This document shows positions 17,419 to 25,976 of a DNA stretch of 64,000 nucleotides, piece by piece (the first letter of the stretch is position 1; every line of letters begins with the position of its first letter). Both the position numbers and the translations under genes were made by a program. This DNA is from Enterobacter ludwigii (GTDB taxonomy: Bacteria > Pseudomonadota > Gammaproteobacteria > Enterobacterales > Enterobacteriaceae): NCBI GenBank assembly GCA_900068845.1, contig CEFQ01000012.1, positions 1 through 64,000 on the forward strand, written 5' to 3'. The notes beneath the pieces were generated by a model. It saw only the letters and a list, made by a program, of their open reading frames with translations. It was not told the origin of the DNA and ran no database searches.

Positions 17419-18351
17419 CTAATGCGCCTGTAACCGGCCGGACAACTGCTCCGGCGGTAATAATTCGAACGCGCTTTTCATTTCCCGTGCTTCTTCCGCC
17501 GGACTGCGACCAAACATCCGTTTAAACTCACGACTAAATTGCGAATCGCTTTCATAGCCAACACGCGCGGCTGCACCCGCGGCGGTCAGGTTATCGCGGA
17601 TCATCATTAATCGCGCCTGATGTAAACGCAGTGATTTAAGGTATTGAATCGGCGAAGTCTGCGTCACGGTTTTGAAATGCAGATGAAAACGCGGCACACT
17701 CATCCCTGCCTCGTTCGCCAGATGCGGTACATCCAGCGGCTGACGCCAGTCGGCATGAATACGCTGTAAAGCACGTGCGATACGGCCGAAATGGCCTTGA
17801 TAAGTCAACGCGGCACGCACCGCGCCACCCTGCTCACCGATTAATATGCGAAAGCAAATCTCCTCGACGCGCGCGGGTCCTAGCATTCTGGCTTCAAGCG
17901 GATCGCTCAGCGCTTCCAGTAAACGTAGCGTACTCTCTGCTAACGTCTGATTAATCGGTGTAGAAATGATACCCGCCGGTGAAGAGTTAACTGCCGTTTC
18001 ACAGCTGGTCAGTTGCGCCACCAGCCTTGCCACCATGTCCACATCCAGACGAATGGCGATGCCCAGCAGCGGCTCTTCTGACGTGGCTTCCGTTTCCGCA
18101 GAAAATGGCAGCGGCACCGATAACACCAGGTAGTGCTGCGCATCATAGCGATACATTTTGTCGGCGAGAAACGCGCGCTTCGATCCCTGACAAATAATGA
18201 TAATACTTGGCTCGTACAGCACGGGCGTTCGTGCCCATTGCCGGTCGGCACGCATAAAGCGCACGCTTTCCAGCAATGATTCCGTATAGCCTTCCTGACG
18301 TGCCAGCTGACTGAGTAAGGCACAGGTACGCTGTTGTACGGTTTGCAACAT
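17419..18351 (-). CDS. AraC-family regulator, YqhC-like
   Basis: Transcription activator of 310 residues. The N-terminal part matches the AraC_N type (VLYEPSIIIICQGSKRAFL, YLVLSVPLPFSAETEA), as in YqhC, which senses aldehydes in E. coli. The C-terminal double HTH holds LANEAGMSVPRFHLHFK and AARVGYESDSQFSREFKRMFG. It is divergent from the SDR at 18511, a likely target, possibly for aldehyde reduction. Confidence 0.9.
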   Translation of the reverse strand: MLQTVQQRTCALLSQLARQEGYTESLLESVRFMRADRQWARTPVLYEPSIIIICQGSKRAFLADKMYRYDAQHYLVLSVPLPFSAETEATSEEPLLGIAIRLDVDMVARLVAQLTSCETAVNSSPAGIISTPINQTLAESTLRLLEALSDPLEARMLGPARVEEICFRILIGEQGGAVRAALTYQGHFGRIARALQRIHADWRQPLDVPHLANEAGMSVPRFHLHFKTVTQTSPIQYLKSLRLHQARLMMIRDNLTAAGAAARVGYESDSQFSREFKRMFGRSPAEEAREMKSAFELLPPEQLSGRLQAH

Positions 18352-18510
18352 AAAGGGTTTCCTCAGAGAGATTCAGGCAAAGCATAGCGGTGAAAATGAC
18401 GCCCGCACAATGCAGGCGAGAGAATCAGGCAAAGATGCGCCATAATCCGGTCTGTCGCACACGGCGTGATTTATCAACAATATCCTCGTCAACTTAACGA
18501 GGAGTGCAGC

Positions 18511-19242
18511 ATGAACACAGCGAAAAAAGTGATTATTTTAACCGGTGCCAGCAGCGGTATTGGTGAAGGCATTGCGCGCCATTTAGCGCAGCAAGAACAT
18601 CAACTGGTACTCGGTGCGCGCCGCACCGATCGTCTGGAGACTTTATGCAATGAACTGCGTTTAGCCGGTGCAAGCGTGGATTATCTCGCCAGCGATGTCA
18701 CGAACCGCGCTGATGTGCAGCAGTTGGCGGACTTTGCGCTGGAAAAATATGGCCGCATTGATGTGATGATCAATAACGCGGGCGTGATGCCGCTGTCACC
18801 GATGAGCGCACTGAAAGTCGAAGAGTGGGATTTGATGCTGGACGTCAACATTCGTGGTGTGCTCTACGGCATCGCGGCGGTGCTGCCAACCATGCAGACG
18901 CAGCAGTTTGGTCACATCATCAACATCGCCTCGATTGGCGCACTAACCGTTTCGCCAACCGCAGCCGTTTACTGCGCCACCAAGTTCGCCGTGCGCGCCA
19001 TTTCCGATGGTCTGCGCCAGGAATCGCAGCAACTGCGGGTGACAGTGATCAATCCTGGCGTGGTTGAATCTGAACTCGCCGATACCATCAGCGATAACAC
19101 CGCGCGTGAAGCAATGAAGAGCTATCGCCAGATTGCGCTCAAGCCTGAAGCTATTGCCAAAGCAGTCAGTTGGGCCATCGATCAGCCTGGCGACGTAGAT
19201 ATCAATGAAATCACCGTGCGCCCTACTGCCAGCGCACATTAA
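18511..19242 (+). CDS. Short-chain dehydrogenase/reductase
   Basis: NAD(P)-dependent oxidoreductase of 243 residues with TGASSGIGEG near the N-terminus, NNAG, the catalytic serine in NIAS and an intact YCATK (YxxxK) site. The ATG at 18511 has GAGGAG 8-10 nt upstream and is preferred to an upstream in-frame ATG at 18466. It is divergent from a YqhC-like AraC gene. The closest general family is the clavaldehyde dehydrogenase/YdfG-like SDRs; the substrate is unknown. Confidence 0.9.
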   Translation: MNTAKKVIILTGASSGIGEGIARHLAQQEHQLVLGARRTDRLETLCNELRLAGASVDYLASDVTNRADVQQLADFALEKYGRIDVMINNAGVMPLSPMSALKVEEWDLMLDVNIRGVLYGIAAVLPTMQTQQFGHIINIASIGALTVSPTAAVYCATKFAVRAISDGLRQESQQLRVTVINPGVVESELADTISDNTAREAMKSYRQIALKPEAIAKAVSWAIDQPGDVDINEITVRPTASAH

Positions 19243-19255
19243 GGGTTCAAACCCG

Positions 19256-19279
19256 TGGCGATTTCAGGCTGAAATCGCC
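19256..19279. other. Ectopic parS-like palindrome
   Basis: The 19-mer ATTTCAGGCTGAAATCGCC (19261-19279) is identical to the core of both parS copies at 41825 and 42046. It is preceded by TGGCG, so the B-box motif flanks the A-box palindrome on both sides. It lies 13 bp past the SDR stop, between convergent genes, about 22 kb from parB. It could also act as a hairpin terminator. Confidence 0.65.
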
Positions 19280-19284
19280 CGTTT

Positions 19285-19971
19285 TCAGCCGTTGCGTTTG
19301 AGCCGCGCCGCGGCACGTTCGGTTGCCGCGCGTCGGCGAGCAATGAAGTCCTGCATTTGGAGTTTTGCCTCTGCTAACCTTTCCGGCGAGGCGCTGCGTG
19401 GCGAACCTGAGTTGAACGGTGGCGCCGGATCGTACTCCATCTGCAGCTGGATATTTTCCGCTATTTGACGCCCCATAAGCGCTTCCGCCACGCTTAAGGC
19501 AAAATCGATGCCCGATGTTACGCCCGCCCCAGTGATACGATTGCGGTCACGCACCACACGTTCTGCCACCGGCGTAGCCCCGAGTAAGCTGAGTTGTTCA
19601 AGTGACCCCCAATGCGACGTCGCGCGATATCCCTGCAACAAGCCTGCTGCGCCTAACACCAGTGAACCAGTACATACCGATGTGACCCACATTGCGCTTT
19701 CCGCCATGCGGCACACAAACCCCAACGTTTCGTCATCTTCCATCAACGCAATTTGGCCGGGACCACCGGGAATGCAGATAAGATCCAGTGGGGGGCAATC
19801 CTGGAACGTCGTTGTCGGTAGAATCGCCAGACCACGATCGGACATCACCGGCTGGCAATCTTTCCAAATCAGATAGCTGTTAACGTTGGGCAGGCGGGCA
19901 AACACTTCCCACGGACCGGTGAGATCAAGTTGCGTGAGGTTAGGGAACAGCAGCAGGCCGATATTAAACAT
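19285..19971 (-). CDS. DJ-1/PfpI family protein, isonitrile hydratase-like
   Basis: The protein has 228 residues, the same length as Pseudomonas isonitrile hydratase InhA, which converts isonitriles to N-formamides. The nucleophile elbow SVCTGS places Cys100 where the family has its catalytic cysteine, and the N-terminal FPNLTQLDLTGPWEVF matches. The ATG at 19971 is chosen because GGAG lies about 10 nt upstream and the family starts at this point; the frame is open further upstream. It ends close to the ectopic parS-like site. Enzymatic specificity is inferred from the family only. Confidence 0.85.
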   Translation of the reverse strand: MFNIGLLLFPNLTQLDLTGPWEVFARLPNVNSYLIWKDCQPVMSDRGLAILPTTTFQDCPPLDLICIPGGPGQIALMEDDETLGFVCRMAESAMWVTSVCTGSLVLGAAGLLQGYRATSHWGSLEQLSLLGATPVAERVVRDRNRITGAGVTSGIDFALSVAEALMGRQIAENIQLQMEYDPAPPFNSGSPRSASPERLAEAKLQMQDFIARRRAATERAAARLKRNG

Positions 19972-20030
19972 GTTTTGACGCTCCAGAATGTCATGACCTA
20001 ACTCAAATAATGAAGGTGAAGTCCGGCATA

Positions 20031-21035
20031 CTACAACCAACCCGCTTTTTTCAGCCGCCACCACATTACGCAGCAGATGACGACCGTTACGCCCACCACC
20101 GCGGGATAACCAAAATGCGTGTGCAATTCTGGCATGTCCGGGAAGTTCATGCCGTACATGCTGAAAATAATGGTCGGTACAATCAGAATCGCCCCCCAGC
20201 CGGCGAGCTTCTTATTCACTTCGCTTTGCTGCACCGACACCAGCGCCAGATTGACCTGCATCGCGCTGGTGAGCATTTCGCGCATATCTTCCGCATCGAT
20301 CATCACGTGATGCGCGTGATCCTGCACGTCACGCAGATAGGCGCGCAGATTTTTCGGGATAATATCTTCATGGAAGCGCACCAGCTGCTGGCAGATCTCC
20401 GTCACAGGCAGCGCCGCATTGCGCAGTGCCAGCAGTTCACGGCGCAAGTGATAAACGTTTTGCAGCGCGTCGCTGTCGAAACGCGTGGTGAACATGCCCT
20501 CTTCCAGACCACTGATGCGATCGTTAAGTGATTCGGTGATTTTGCTGTAGTTATCAACGATAAAATCGAGGATGCAATAGAGCGCATAACCCGGTCCTTC
20601 ACACAGTAATGCCTGGTTCTTTTCGGCTTTGGTGCGGATGTCTGCATAGCCTTCCGAAGAACCGTGACGCACGGTGATCAGGAAGTTTTTGCCGAGGAAG
20701 AAGTGGGTTTCACCGAAGGTGATGCGCTGCAAATCATCCATGTGGGCGGTTTTTACCACGATAAATACTGAATCGCCATACTGCTCGATCTTCGGTCGCT
20801 GATGTGCCACCAGCGCATCTTCAATCGCCAGTTCGTGCAGGCTAAACTCCTGCTGCAGCGTCTGCATAAAGGCCGGTTCAGGTTGGTACAATCCCATCCA
20901 GACGAAGGATTTCTCTTCTTTTAGTACTTCACTAATGTCGGCGATATCGACATGTTCTTCGCGCTTGCCGTGGCGATACGCTACGCAGTTAATTACCATA
21001 TTCACGCGATCCTTGTTGTTTGTACTGTATTTCAT
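20031..21035 (-). CDS. CorA-family divalent cation transporter
   Basis: Inner-membrane Mg2+/Co2+-type channel of 334 residues. A large cytoplasmic funnel domain is followed by two C-terminal transmembrane helices; the first ends in the selectivity motif YGMN (294-297), followed by FPDMPE in the periplasmic loop, and the tail WWRLKKAGWL is basic. An alternative start at Met13 (ATG 20999, MVINCVAYRHG) has AAGGA 10 nt upstream and is about equally likely. It is followed on the same strand by the DJ-1 gene after 59 bp. Confidence 0.92.
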   Translation of the reverse strand: MKYSTNNKDRVNMVINCVAYRHGKREEHVDIADISEVLKEEKSFVWMGLYQPEPAFMQTLQQEFSLHELAIEDALVAHQRPKIEQYGDSVFIVVKTAHMDDLQRITFGETHFFLGKNFLITVRHGSSEGYADIRTKAEKNQALLCEGPGYALYCILDFIVDNYSKITESLNDRISGLEEGMFTTRFDSDALQNVYHLRRELLALRNAALPVTEICQQLVRFHEDIIPKNLRAYLRDVQDHAHHVMIDAEDMREMLTSAMQVNLALVSVQQSEVNKKLAGWGAILIVPTIIFSMYGMNFPDMPELHTHFGYPAVVGVTVVICCVMWWRLKKAGWL

Positions 21036-21042
21036 TTTAACC

Positions 21043-21513
21043 TTAAAGCTCGCGTACCATTTCTACGCAAGGAAGATCGGCTTGCGCCAGCGCCGAGGGA
21101 TAAAGCGCTTCACGCACCACACGAAAACCGTGGCGACGATAGAAACCACTGGCGTTGGGCGTGGCGGCGAGCGTCAGTTGCGTAAAACCACGCTGACGCG
21201 CTTCATCGATAATCGCCTGCATGATTACGCTGGCATAACCTTTGCCGTTGCAGGCGGGCAAGGTAAAGATCGCTTCAACGCTGCCGCTATGCAGATCGAG
21301 GAAACCGGTCGCGGCCACGCCATGTTCAGGATCCTCTACCACATAAAACGGATTGTTCTTTACTGCCTCGAAATAGCCGGATGGCAGCGCATCTGGCGTC
21401 CATGCGGCGATGACATCAGCCGGATAAACCGCCTGACAACCGTGGCGAATGGCAAGATTACGGATGCGCCACAGTACGGCCGTTTCATCACAGCGGGCTA
21501 AACGCGGTTTCAT
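21043..21513 (-). CDS. GNAT family N-acetyltransferase
   Basis: Protein of 156 residues. The acetyl-CoA motif A reads PACNGKGYASVIMQAIIDEARQRG in pieces, followed by NASGFYRRHGFRVV. It ends 8 bp before the CorA gene starts and may be co-transcribed with it. The acceptor substrate is unknown. Confidence 0.88.
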   Translation of the reverse strand: MKPRLARCDETAVLWRIRNLAIRHGCQAVYPADVIAAWTPDALPSGYFEAVKNNPFYVVEDPEHGVAATGFLDLHSGSVEAIFTLPACNGKGYASVIMQAIIDEARQRGFTQLTLAATPNASGFYRRHGFRVVREALYPSALAQADLPCVEMVREL

Positions 21514-21606
21514 TCGTTTTCCTCTATGCTAGTAATCCGTGGAGTATCACAGTAGCAAAACTCATCAGGAAGATAACGCCGAATCCGGCTACAAAAGGTT
21601 ACGATC

Positions 21607-22149
21607 ATGCAACTCACCTCCTCTCGCTTGTTTCTCCGTCCGGTTGAGCCCAACGATGTTCAACGGCTGTTTGCCATCTATGGCGATCCGGATACCAATA
21701 TGTTTAATCCGGCCGGCCCGTTTCCCGATTTAGCCTGTGCTCAAGAAGTGTTAAATCGCTGGCTGGCACACTGGCAATCCTTTCCCTTTGGCAACTGGGC
21801 AATATGTCTGCGTGAACAGCCAGATAAGGTTCTGGGATTTGGCGGCTTAACGGTGCGCGAGTTTGCTGGCAGGCCGGTAAACAATCTTGGCTATCGTCTG
21901 GCAAAAGAGGCGTGGGGAAAAGGGTACGCCACCGAGTTCGCCCGAACGGTGATCGCTTACGGCTTCGATGAATGCCAGCTTACGGTGATTGATGCGGCGG
22001 TGCGTCACGATCATCTCGCGTCACAGCAGGTGCTGGAAAAGGCGGGTCTGCGCTGTTACGACCAGGTACACGATGTTCCGGGCGCACCCGCCAGTTTGGT
22101 GTATGAATTACGCGCACAAACCTGGCGCGATCAGGGTACGCCCAAATAG
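21607..22149 (+). CDS. GNAT acetyltransferase, RimJ/RimL type
   Basis: Protein of 180 residues, similar to Acetyltransf_3 enzymes (MQLTSSRLFLRPVEPNDV at the N-terminus; NNLGYRLAKEAWGKGYATEFA as the acetyl-CoA loop; ASQQVLEKAGLR). The upstream ribosome site is weak. Its 3' end overlaps the convergent azlD gene by 19 bp. The substrate is unknown; members acetylate protein N-termini or small amines. Confidence 0.88.
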   Translation: MQLTSSRLFLRPVEPNDVQRLFAIYGDPDTNMFNPAGPFPDLACAQEVLNRWLAHWQSFPFGNWAICLREQPDKVLGFGGLTVREFAGRPVNNLGYRLAKEAWGKGYATEFARTVIAYGFDECQLTVIDAAVRHDHLASQQVLEKAGLRCYDQVHDVPGAPASLVYELRAQTWRDQGTPK

Positions 22150-22451
22150 CGCAACAGCGCAGTCATCAACGCGGCACCGATAATCACGAGGATAAGCGGT
22201 GTGCGACGCCAGGCCAGAAACACTGCAAACAGCACGCCGGTGATGCGCGCCACACCGGCAAAGTGCGTGCCTTCAAACAGCGCGGTGGTTACGGCCACCG
22301 CCAGCAGCAAAACGGTGGCGGCATCGGACAGCATATTGCGAGCGCGATCCGACATCTGCATGCGGCTGCCCAGACGATAACCGGCAAAGCGGATCGCATA
22401 AGTGCCCACCGCCAGAAGCGCAATGCCGCCAATGATCAGATTATTTTGCAT
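22131..22451 (-). CDS. azlD: Branched-chain amino-acid exporter small subunit AzlD
   Basis: Protein of 106 residues with four hydrophobic helices, typical of AzlD/YgaH, the small partner of AzlC in amino-acid export. Its start overlaps the azlC 3' end by 11 bp, indicating a coupled pair. Confidence 0.87.
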   Translation of the reverse strand: MQNNLIIGGIALLAVGTYAIRFAGYRLGSRMQMSDRARNMLSDAATVLLLAVAVTTALFEGTHFAGVARITGVLFAVFLAWRRTPLILVIIGAALMTALLRYLGVP

Positions 22452-23118
22452 TTTTACGCTCCCGCCAGCTCAGTAATCCCAACAGTGAAAACAACACTGG
22501 CATGCCCGCTGGCACAAAGGGCGTCGCCAGCACAGACAGCGCGGTGCCAAGCGTGGCGGGGATCAGCGTGCGACGCTGGCGTAGCGCCGGGAAAATCAGG
22601 GCAATCAAAATCGCCGGAAATACCGCATCCAGACCAATGGCCGATACATCTGGAATGAAACGCCCGATCGCCGCGCCGCCGATGACCGACAGCGGCCAGA
22701 TGGTGAAGATACCTAAACCGCAAATCCAGTACGCGGCGCGTCGCTGCGCCAGTTTCGGCTGAGATATACCAAACACCACGCTTTCATCATTCATAATGTG
22801 GCAACCCAGCAAGCTGCGGCTGCCTTTACCCACTAAATCTTTGACCGCAATACCAAAGGGCAGATGACGCGCGTTAACCAGCAGACCCGCCGCCGCTGCC
22901 GTCAGCGGACTGCCGCCACCCGCCACGATGCCGATAAACAGGAACTCTGATGCGCCTGCCAGAACCAGCGTGGAGAGTGCGATGGGCACCCACAGCGGAA
23001 ACCCTTCGGCCGCCGCCAGCGAACCGTAAGAAAGCCCGACAATACCGTCGGCCAGACATACCAGGAAGATGGCTTTTATTACGCCGCAATCAAGCGGCAC
23101 TGCACCCAGACGCATCAC
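22441..23118 (-). CDS. azlC: Branched-chain amino-acid exporter large subunit AzlC
   Basis: Protein of 225 residues with about six membrane helices and AzlC/YgaZ motifs (GIVGLSYGSLAAAEGFPLW, GASEFLFIGIVAGGGSPL, NARHLPFGI, HIMNDESVVFG). With AzlD it probably exports valine/leucine-type or related amino acids. It is divergent from an XRE-cupin regulator, its likely controller. Confidence 0.9.
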   Translation of the reverse strand: MMRLGAVPLDCGVIKAIFLVCLADGIVGLSYGSLAAAEGFPLWVPIALSTLVLAGASEFLFIGIVAGGGSPLTAAAAGLLVNARHLPFGIAVKDLVGKGSRSLLGCHIMNDESVVFGISQPKLAQRRAAYWICGLGIFTIWPLSVIGGAAIGRFIPDVSAIGLDAVFPAILIALIFPALRQRRTLIPATLGTALSVLATPFVPAGMPVLFSLLGLLSWRERKNAK

Positions 23119-23180
23119 AATTTGATCTCATATCGAACAGGAAAGACGTTATAATGAACGCGTCAGAGTTGTTTTACAAG

Positions 23181-23197
23181 ACGAACAAAACGTTCGT
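23181..23197. promoter_or_regulatory. Inverted repeat in the azlC-xre intergenic region
   Basis: ACGAAC and GTTCGT flank AAAAC, 11 bp before the regulator's ribosome site and downstream of a TATAAT at 23150-23155. It is a likely operator for the XRE protein. Confidence 0.5.
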
Positions 23198-23217
23198 TAT
23201 AAAGAACAGGAGTAGGT

Positions 23218-23766
23218 TTGACCACGCCAATTGATATTATTGCTGTCGGATTACTGCGCGAACGTCAGCGCGCGGGGCTTTCACTGACAGAAGTGGCGCG
23301 TCGCGCCGGGATCGCCAAATCAACATTGTCACAACTCGAAGCCGGTAATGGCAATCCCAGCCTTGAAACGTTGTGGGCGCTGTGCGTGGCGCTTAATATC
23401 CCTTTCGCGCGATTGATGGAACCGGACGTAAAACGTTTGCAAGTGATCCGTCGTGGCGAAGGCATGATTGTTTCCGCAGAGATGGCGGATTATCAGGCTG
23501 CATTGCTGGCAAGTTGTCCCCCCGGCGGACGCCGCGATCTCTATTTGGTCACCTGCCAACCTGGCGCGCCGCGCGACTCAAAACCGCATCCGCCGGGCTC
23601 GGTGGAGCATGTGATCATCGCGCGTGGCCGTGCGCTGGTGGGGCCGCGCGATGCGCCGGTCGAACTGCTTCCGGGCGACTACATGTGCTATCCCGCCGAT
23701 GAACCGCATGTATTTGAAGCCTTAGAGGCGGATACCATGGCGGTGCAGCTGTCGGAGCAGAACTGA
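23218..23766 (+). CDS. XRE-family regulator with C-terminal cupin domain
   Basis: Regulator of 182 residues. The N-terminal HTH (LTEVARRAGIAKSTLSQLEAGNGNPSLETLWAL in pieces, about residues 20-52) is followed by a small cupin barrel (HPPGSVEHVIIARGRALVG, LLPGDYMCYPADEPHVFEAL). It appears to use a TTG start at 23218, with AGGAG 5 nt upstream and no better ATG nearby. Divergence from azlCD suggests amino-acid-responsive control of the exporter. Confidence 0.88.
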   Translation: MTTPIDIIAVGLLRERQRAGLSLTEVARRAGIAKSTLSQLEAGNGNPSLETLWALCVALNIPFARLMEPDVKRLQVIRRGEGMIVSAEMADYQAALLASCPPGGRRDLYLVTCQPGAPRDSKPHPPGSVEHVIIARGRALVGPRDAPVELLPGDYMCYPADEPHVFEALEADTMAVQLSEQN

Positions 23767-23781
23767 TCGCGCTTACTTAAG

Positions 23782-23947
23782 GTCACCATCAATGGCGTAA
23801 GGCTTGTCAGTTAAGAGATGGAAACCCCAACTACCTGGCGAACATATTGTAGCGGCGCAATTTATTGCGCGATAAATCGCGCCGCTACGGAATGTGCGGT
23901 AAATAAAACGGGGCTTAAATGATCGGCATTACGCCATCGATGGCGAC
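23782..23947. repeat. MITE-like intergenic element, copy 1 (full length)
   Basis: A 166-bp element between the XRE gene and a GNAT gene. Its left end GTCACCATCAATGGCGTAAG pairs imperfectly with the reverse complement of its right end (GTCGCCATCGATGGCGTAAT). The interior has GTTAAGAGATG and a strong palindrome bounded by GTAGCGGCGC and GCGCCGCTAC. It matches 59011-59175 along its whole length and 52790-52876 in part. It has no coding capacity. Confidence 0.75.
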
Positions 23948-24054
23948 GCTGAGAGGTTGTAAATCATCCATCACAATTTCCTATTGTTAAATCCGGTGAT
24001 TAGCGTGCGGCGCAGTGGCATGCTGTGAGCTTCTCCGCTAAAAATCAGGAATAT

Positions 24055-24576
24055 ATGGACATTCTTCCCGCCCGACCCCATCACGCCGCCGCTATTCAGA
24101 AAATCTACGCCTGGCACGTGCTGCACGGCACAGCGACCTTTGAAACCGAACCCCCTTCGGCGAGCGAAATGCAAAATCGCGTGCAGGATGTGCAGCAGCG
24201 CGGCGGGTTTTGGCTGGTGGCGCAGGAGAATGATCACGTGCTGGGTTATTGCTATCTTGCGCCCTATCGCCCGCGCTATGCCTATCGTTTTACGCTGGAG
24301 GATTCGATTTACCTCGATCAACAACAAACCGGCAAAGGCATCGGCCGCGCCCTGTTGCAAAAAGCCATTGCGTTAGCGGAAGCGGCAGGATTTCGCCAAA
24401 TCATTGCCATTGTAGGCGACAGCGCAAACGCAGGTTCGCTGGGATTACACCGGGCGCTAGGTTTTGAGCACACCGGTGTAATGAAGTCGGTGGGATTCAA
24501 ACATGGCCGCTGGCTCGACACCGTGGTGATGCAACGATCGCTGGGTCACGGCGATAGCCAGCCACCAGAACGTTAA
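24055..24576 (+). CDS. GNAT acetyltransferase, phosphinothricin acetyltransferase-like (YncA/MnaT type)
   Basis: Protein of 173 residues starting MDILPARPHHAAAIQKIYAW, with the family motifs TATFETEPPS, GYCYLAPYRPR, YAYRFTLEDSIYL, QQTGKGIGRALLQ, and LHRALGFEHTGVMKSVGFKHGRWLD in pieces. The ATG at 24055 is preceded by AGGA at the right distance; an upstream GTG at 24025 is less convincing. Family members acetylate methionine derivatives and phosphinothricin. It converges on the fused-ATPase gene with a 4-bp overlap. Confidence 0.88.
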   Translation: MDILPARPHHAAAIQKIYAWHVLHGTATFETEPPSASEMQNRVQDVQQRGGFWLVAQENDHVLGYCYLAPYRPRYAYRFTLEDSIYLDQQQTGKGIGRALLQKAIALAEAAGFRQIIAIVGDSANAGSLGLHRALGFEHTGVMKSVGFKHGRWLDTVVMQRSLGHGDSQPPER

Positions 24577-25976
24577 GCGACCGCCTGCATCGCGATCACC
24601 CGATGCGAGCTCTTTTCCAGCAGATCGCGATCGTGACTCACCAGTAACACAGCGCACTGCTGCTCACACGCCAGTGAGGTGATGAGCTGGATGGTTTGCT
24701 GCTGCACCAGCGGATCCAGACGCGATGTAGGTTCATCGGCGAACAAAAATACCGGATCCAGCAGCATTACGCGTAACAGCGAGAAGCGCTGCAGCTCGCC
24801 CCCCGAGAGTGAATCGGGCCGACGTGTCAACAATTCCGGTGCCAGCGCCAGCTGCTCCATCAGCGCATCCCGCCGCGCGGAGGCAATGCGATGACGGCGC
24901 AACACATCGTTCAGGCTTTGCGCTAACGTGCGGGTCGGCGGAAACAGTGCGGATGGATCCTGATAAATCTTTTGATATTTCAGCGCATCTACCGCCGCAT
25001 GGCGTGTCACTTGCCCTTGCTGCGGCGTTAACAGTCCGAGTAGCACATCGCCAAAGCTACTTTTTCCGCTGCCGCTGGCACCGTGCAATCCCACAACTTC
25101 CCCCGCGTGCAGGATAATGTTTTGCGGCACGCCGAGCGTTTTAGCGCCGCGCTGTAAGCGGATACCTTCAGCACTTACCACTGGTTTGCTGCACACCAGA
25201 GTTTGTTGCCGCGTTGACCAGGCCGCTGGATCAGCAGCGAGTAACTCACGCGTGTACTCTTGCTGCGGCGTATGTAGCACCTGTTCTGCCCTACCCTGCT
25301 CGATCACCTTGCCTTTATGCATAACGATAACCTCACCGCCCAACTGGCGGGCCAGCGCGATGTCGTGGGTGATGGTAAGCAGCGTGCCACCGTCGGCCAC
25401 TTCACGACGCAGCAAAGACGCAACCTCATCACGACGCGCCACATCCAGCCCTTTGGTCGGCTCGTCAGCAATCAGTATCTCCGCCCCCCCTGCGCGTGCC
25501 GCGGCAAAAGCGGCGCGCTGCGCCATCCCGCCGGAAAGTTGCCATGGAAAACGCGGTGCTGCGTCCTCTAAGCCAAGCTGCTGCAAATCGTTGCTGGCGG
25601 CGATAGCGCTGGCTGCCTTTTCCTGACCGCGCACAAAACGATAGCCTTCTGCTACCTGCTGCTTTATCGGCATGGTGGGATCAAGCGACAACCACGGCTC
25701 CTGTGGCAGCGATGCTAACGTGCGGCCCCATAATTCGCGCAACAACGCGACATCCTGCGGCAGAGTAAAACGGCGCGTGTTGATGATCAGCGTGCCGCTG
25801 GCCTGTAAATCGTCGGGCAAAATCCCCATCATCGCCTGCGCCAGCAGACTTTTACCCGAGCCGGTTTCCCCTAACAAGGTCAGCGGTTGGCCCGGCAGCA
25901 AGGTGAGATTCACCGGTTCCACCAGCGTAGCGCTGGACGTTGAGACGGTGATACCGATCGCATGCAATCCTTTCAT
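24573..25976 (-). CDS. Fused double-ATPase subunit of a peptide/nickel/opine-type ABC importer
   Basis: Protein of 467 residues carrying two complete ABC domains: Walker A GETGSGKS with signature LSGGMAQRA and Walker B LIADEPTKGLD, then Walker A GASGSGKS with signature LSGGELQRF and LFADEPTSRLDP. DppD/DppF-type importers usually encode these as two proteins. The ATG at 25976 has a strong AGGAGAGG site and overlaps the permease stop (ATGA); longer in-frame readings to 26066 lack support. It ends the four-gene operon. Confidence 0.9.
   Translation of the reverse strand: MKGLHAIGITVSTSSATLVEPVNLTLLPGQPLTLLGETGSGKSLLAQAMMGILPDDLQASGTLIINTRRFTLPQDVALLRELWGRTLASLPQEPWLSLDPTMPIKQQVAEGYRFVRGQEKAASAIAASNDLQQLGLEDAAPRFPWQLSGGMAQRAAFAAARAGGAEILIADEPTKGLDVARRDEVASLLRREVADGGTLLTITHDIALARQLGGEVIVMHKGKVIEQGRAEQVLHTPQQEYTRELLAADPAAWSTRQQTLVCSKPVVSAEGIRLQRGAKTLGVPQNIILHAGEVVGLHGASGSGKSSFGDVLLGLLTPQQGQVTRHAAVDALKYQKIYQDPSALFPPTRTLAQSLNDVLRRHRIASARRDALMEQLALAPELLTRRPDSLSGGELQRFSLLRVMLLDPVFLFADEPTSRLDPLVQQQTIQLITSLACEQQCAVLLVSHDRDLLEKSSHRVIAMQAVA

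Noticed and set aside
22131..22149. Overlap of azlD with the convergent GNAT gene as a sign of misassembly
   Set aside because: A 19-bp 3' overlap of convergent genes is common, and both proteins end normally.
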